DNA of 64,000 nt from Bretschneidera sinensis (Eukaryota; Streptophyta; Magnoliopsida; Brassicales; Akaniaceae). Shown here piece after piece: positions 60,678 to 64,000 of the stretch (positions are counted from its first letter, which is position 1; the number at the start of each line of letters is the position of its first letter). Both the position numbers and the translations under genes were made by a program. A model generated the notes under the pieces. That model worked only from the letters and a program-made list of their open reading frames with translations. It had not been told where the DNA came from and did not search any database. The stretch spans positions 1,806,001 through 1,870,000 of the forward strand of contig CM043700.1 of the NCBI GenBank assembly GCA_023935145.1. Reading direction: 5' to 3'.

Positions 60678-60925
60678 ACCCAAGAGGGGGGGTGAATTAG
60701 GTTTTTAAAACTTTTTTATGAAATAAGCAGCAAGCAATTAAAACAAGTAAAGTGTTGTAAATAAAGAGTTTAAAGAGAAGAGGATACAAACTCAGATTAT
60801 AGCGGTTCAGCAATATCGGATTCGTTTCGACCCTATGTCCACTCTCTTCAAGGAACTCCTTGAAATAGTCCACTAAGTAACTTAGTCGTACAACTTTCCC
60901 GGTGTTGTGCAAACCTTACAATCCC

Positions 60926-60992
60926 TTCCTCTCGGAAGCTATCTTCTTCCTCTCGGAAGTAATCCCCTTCCTTTCGGAAGTAATTCCATTAC
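60926..60992. repeat. Three tandem CTTCCTYTCGGAAG hairpin repeats
   Basis: CCTTCCTCTCGGAAG, CTTCCTCTCGGAAG and CTTCCTTTCGGAAG follow each other at spacings of about 22-24 bases. Each can fold as CTTCC/GGAAG with a four-base loop. Confidence 0.85.
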
Positions 60993-61303
60993 AAAAAATG
61001 TTGTAAAGTAAATGGTAGAGAAACAGCTAATAGAAGCTTATATAACTGAATAATGTCTCTCTTTCAAAGTAAAGCTTGAAGAATGGCTCAACAAGAATAT
61101 TTCAAAGCTTTTTGGGTTTCAAAGAGTACAACAACTTGATTGTGTAATATCAACTCTTTTTGAATGTGTGCAGCCTTCTATTGAATGCTCAATAGAATGG
61201 GTTTATATAGCCATCAAATAATATGGCCGTTGGGACTTTAATTTGAAAAAGATTTACTTTAAAACGTCCAGATTTGGTATCCAACGGTCATATTTTTGAA
61301 CTA

Positions 61304-61513
61304 CCAGTCGATTGGGTCGTGATACCAGTCGACTAGGTTCACTTGAAAAATCTCGTTTTCAGACCTTCTGGGTTACTAGTCGACTGGTATTTTTCATCCA
61401 GTCGACTGGGGACTTACTATCCATTTACCAGTCGACTGGCATGACTGACCAAGTCAACTGGAGACATACTGTCTCATATACCAGTCGACTGGTACATGTA
61501 CCTAGTCGACTGG
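61304..61513. repeat. Array of CCAGTCGACTGG palindromes
   Basis: Perfect copies lie at 61398-61409, 61428-61439 and 61481-61492. Variants lie at 61304-61315, 61325-61337, 61376-61387, 61449-61461 and 61502-61513. Spacings vary from about 20 to 50 bases. Each is a full dyad centred on GTCGAC. Confidence 0.95.
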
Positions 61514-61749
61514 GTTGTCTTCCAACAGTTTTTCTGTTTTAATTGAAAATGTTTTTTTAAAAACGATCGGTTTAGAAAAGCTTTTTGTGTTCGAGCCATT
61601 GAACAAGCTATTACAATGTATAAGTGAGACTTACATTGGTTCTAAAACCTTAGACCTATACTAGTTCTTCAGTCTTCACTTGATACTTTGATTCGGTTTG
61701 AGTTCTTACACCTTGATCTTTGGTTGAATGCTTTTGTTGCTTACTATAC

Positions 61750-62418
61750 TTAGTTAGTACAATAACAGTTGTGTTTTGTCATCATTAAAATACGGGTGAG
61801 GGTCAACACTTCAATACTCTTTGATTCCAAGTCCAGGTAATACAGCTTCCTCCGTCTCAAACTACAACCAATTGTCGTCCTGGTTTTGATGTCCTTAAAC
61901 ACACAAAAATCAGGCCAAAAAATTACAACACCAGATAAAGCAGTGGTTATTTGAGAGACTAACAAAAGATTATAAGATAAGGATGGAACAACTAAAACTG
62001 AATCTAAATTTAACGTATTGGTGAGAGTCAAAGATCCTTCCCTAATCACTGGGGTCGAATTTCCATTTGTGATAGAGACAAACTTTTGGTTAGAGTGATT
62101 GAGTTGTGAGACCTATCTAGAATCATATGTCATGTGATCAGTTGCACCAGAATCAATTATCCATGTATTATTCGAGACAAGTGTTGAAATATTTAAAAAC
62201 TTACCACCATTGTATGCAACTGTTACCAATGCTGAGGCGTTGTCAGTGATTTCATCTTCCATTTTTTGTTTGAGCAACTGTTGCAGTCGAAGGTTTTTGG
62301 TGATTTTTCTTTGCACGGCTAGGATCCCGGCATTCTGGATAGCCCACCAGTTCAAAACAACCACTTTTAGTATAACCAATCCTATGACAATGAGTACACT
62401 TGTATGACGATTTATCAA
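61750..62418 (-). pseudogene. Copia D protease and pre-integrase remnant
   Basis: Minus strand 62418-62113 includes NNTWIIDSGATDHMTYDSR, the copia protease active site with an intact D-S-G. Upstream of it a decayed zinc-knuckle region can be seen (near 62390-62330). The frame resumes at 62049 with LDSVLVVPSLSYNLLLVSQIT, ending where the solo LTR begins. Confidence 0.75.
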
Positions 62419-62699
62419 CTTCCTTAGTCCATCTGCCAGTGCTAGGTTGTGCTTGATGTTGTTGACGCTAATTCGATTAATTTCGTGCTACCGTGGCACT
62501 AGGTTCAGATATTCCAGAATCACCCTTCAGGGTGATATTTACTGCTTCCCGTCGAACTAATGAGTAACATTCTTCCAGGTTTGGCACTGAGTCTTTTCTC
62601 AAAATCTCACGTCGAATTAAGTCAAAGGCCTCATCCAATCCAGCAAGAAAAATGTGAACCCGTAGTCATTCAACAGACTGACAGCGGGTTTTGACATCG

Positions 62700-63151
62700 T
62701 CTGGATCTTTCATAACTATTTTATCATTATGGCCTAACTCTCGAAAAATTTCAGTTAATTCTCCGCAATACATAGAGAGCATTCATCCATTTTGTCTTGC
62801 AGAAAAAACTTTTTGATTCAGAGTAAAGGCCTACAACTCATCATTTCCATCATAAAACGCTGTGGACAAGGCAATGGGTAAGCATAAATAATGCCTCATA
62901 ATATCTGGAGACATAGACATCAGCAACCATTGTTTGACCTTTTGATTTTCAGCATAGCATTTTTCATAGCCTTCATCAGATTCGACAGGTGGCTTAGTTT
63001 TGCCACGAATATATAAGATCTTGTCTCTTTCAGCAATTTGTATTTCTATAAGTTGGGACCCTATGTCATAATTGGATTCGGTGAGGGTGATTTCAGTGTT
63101 AAATACGCCTTCTGACTGAACCACAACTGGAACAGATATTTTTTCACTCAT
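62700..63151 (-). pseudogene. Copia D gag remnant
   Basis: The ATG at 63151 (MSEKISVPVV) starts a gag-like frame of about 107 codons with ESDEGYEKCYAENQKVKQWL, then a stop at 62831. Gag-like sequence continues in other frames. The start codon upstream of this (TTG at 63214) is not used. Confidence 0.7.
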
Positions 63152-63501
63152 TTTTTTTTGTTTTTCTGGAATCAGGAGCGATAGAGAGAGGATACCGTCG
63201 GAAGCAAGTTGCACGATGCAGAATCGACAGTGGTTGGGCAGAATAGATGAATCTAGTTCGGTGGTGTATCTGGTTCGGCAATGGCTTCGATTCGACGGTG
63301 GATCTGGTTCGACGGCAGATAAGTTGGTTCGACTGCGGATCCAATTTGATGGCGGATAAGCTGGTTCTGCGGTGAGCTTTGATTTTTTTTTCTTCTTCTT
63401 TCTTCTTGTTTCTGTGTTGCGGCTGAGAGATTTCTGGGTTTAAGGTTTCTCCCTCCCCTCCCCTTTTTTTTTTAGAGATTTGTTTTAGATCGTTTTAATT
63501 T

Positions 63502-63514
63502 GGCTCTGATACCA
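63502..63514 (-). other. Primer binding site of copia element D
   Basis: Perfect TGGTATCAGAGCC on the minus strand beside the right LTR. Confidence 0.9.
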
Positions 63515-63617
63515 TATTGAAAAGAATGATTTACGTTTTCATTCATATATCATCTCTATAGTTACAATGATATTTATAAAGCTTGATTCTAAGGAAACCC
63601 TAGAATCAAGCTAATAA

Positions 63618-64000
63618 AATTCATATATAATGTAGATTAAGGTTTTACATTAGAATTCGCATGTCATTAGAGTTTTGTAACTCTTTATTTTAAACTATTG
63701 AAATTCGTATGTCATATAGAAATCTTGTTTTAGGATTATTTGCATACTTATTTAGATTAGGTTTGCATGTTCTTTTAGTGAATTAAATCGAATTGGAATC
63801 GTCCAAAACATATTTTTTGGGTCAAAAACCATAATAACAGACAGACCTAGCTGATCGGGTCCTCTTGGGGTTGATCAACTACTTAGGGTTTAGGATCGAG
63901 TCCTACTTAGACTCGATCGGCTGATCTGACAGTAAAACTCCAATTTTGTGATTTACTACTTCCATGTGGATTATTTGCACTCATGTTCTTCAGTACAAAT
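63618..64000. other. Terminal stretch, no feature assigned
   Basis: It has repeated TTCGTATGTCAT and GATCGGCTGATC / GATCGGGTCCT type motifs that suggest another repeat family, but the window ends before any boundary. Confidence 0.4.

Larger units (their letters stand above)
60678..61808 (-). mobile_element. Probable solo LTR inserted in copia D
   Basis: On the minus strand it starts TGTTGACCCTCACCCG and ends ATTCACCCCCCCTCTTGGGT. It breaks the copia frame between LESKSIEV and KPQSTESLRQ. Flanks are TTTCA (60673-60677) and CTTCA (61809-61813), a 4 of 5 match. It has no coding capacity. The start resembles an LTR, but the right terminus does not end in CA, so the exact boundary is uncertain. 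Confidence 0.55.
57518..63617 (-). mobile_element. Ty1/copia element D
   Basis: A minus-strand copia element with a short left LTR (57518-57665, 148 bp) and a right LTR that matches for about 100 bases (63515-63617) and then diverges. The polypurine tract (CTTGAGGGGGAG on the minus strand) abuts 57665, and a primer site abuts the right LTR. Gag, protease, integrase, reverse transcriptase and RNase H can all be found in order but are broken by stops and frameshifts. A 1.1-kb insertion (60678-61808) lies between the protease/pre-integrase halves. Confidence 0.85.

Noticed and set aside
61304..61513. Possible CRISPR-like array
   Set aside because: Units are 12-bp palindromes at irregular spacing in a plant LTR-like repeat, with no cas genes.

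Overview
This window is nuclear DNA from a flowering plant, most likely a eudicot. The evidence is AT-rich intergenic DNA, three plant protein-coding genes (two with introns), and a large load of plant-type LTR retrotransposons, hAT-like, Mutator-like and TRIM elements. I cannot name the species from sequence alone. There is no operon, CRISPR array or prokaryotic element.

Three host genes look intact. (1) 2005-4416, minus strand: an ABI5-like group A bZIP transcription factor, four coding exons, predicted 453 aa, with a cluster of ABA-response type ACGTG boxes about 1.4 kb upstream of its ATG. (2) 41228-41893, plus strand: a single-exon secreted germin-like protein of 221 aa with both cupin boxes complete. 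(3) 50278-56741, minus strand: a membrane-anchored alpha/beta hydrolase, five exons, predicted 376 aa, whose last intron (about 4.2 kb) is swollen by a Mutator-like element that holds LINE sequence and a TRIM. A short orphan reading frame at 38047 resembles an FF domain and may be a gene relic.

The rest is mostly transposon layers. From 6.3 to 13.9 kb two related hAT-like non-autonomous elements with perfect 8-bp target duplications lie in opposite orientation around decayed Ty1/copia pieces. From 15.4 to 34.8 kb there is a three-level nest: a decayed copia element (plus strand) is split by a Ty3/gypsy element with 2.1-kb LTRs (minus), which is itself split by a young Athila/Tat-type element with a GCTGG target duplication. 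From 35.3 to 36.7 kb lie two more copia fragments whose other halves seem to be at 8.6-12.5 kb. At 42.7-44.0 kb there is another hAT-like element. At 44.2-47.6 kb there is a gypsy derivative with a palindromic LTR end that is nevertheless flanked by a perfect AATTG duplication. From 57.5 to 63.6 kb a copia element on the minus strand carries a probable solo LTR containing an array of CCAGTCGACTGG palindromes.

The host genes show no functional link to one another beyond proximity. The most unusual items are the palindromic-ended gypsy derivative, the two LTRs of one young element that differ by three 71-bp repeat units, the 12-bp palindrome array, and the composite insertion in the hydrolase intron. 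All coordinates of splice sites and element ends were read by eye; no search or alignment program was run.
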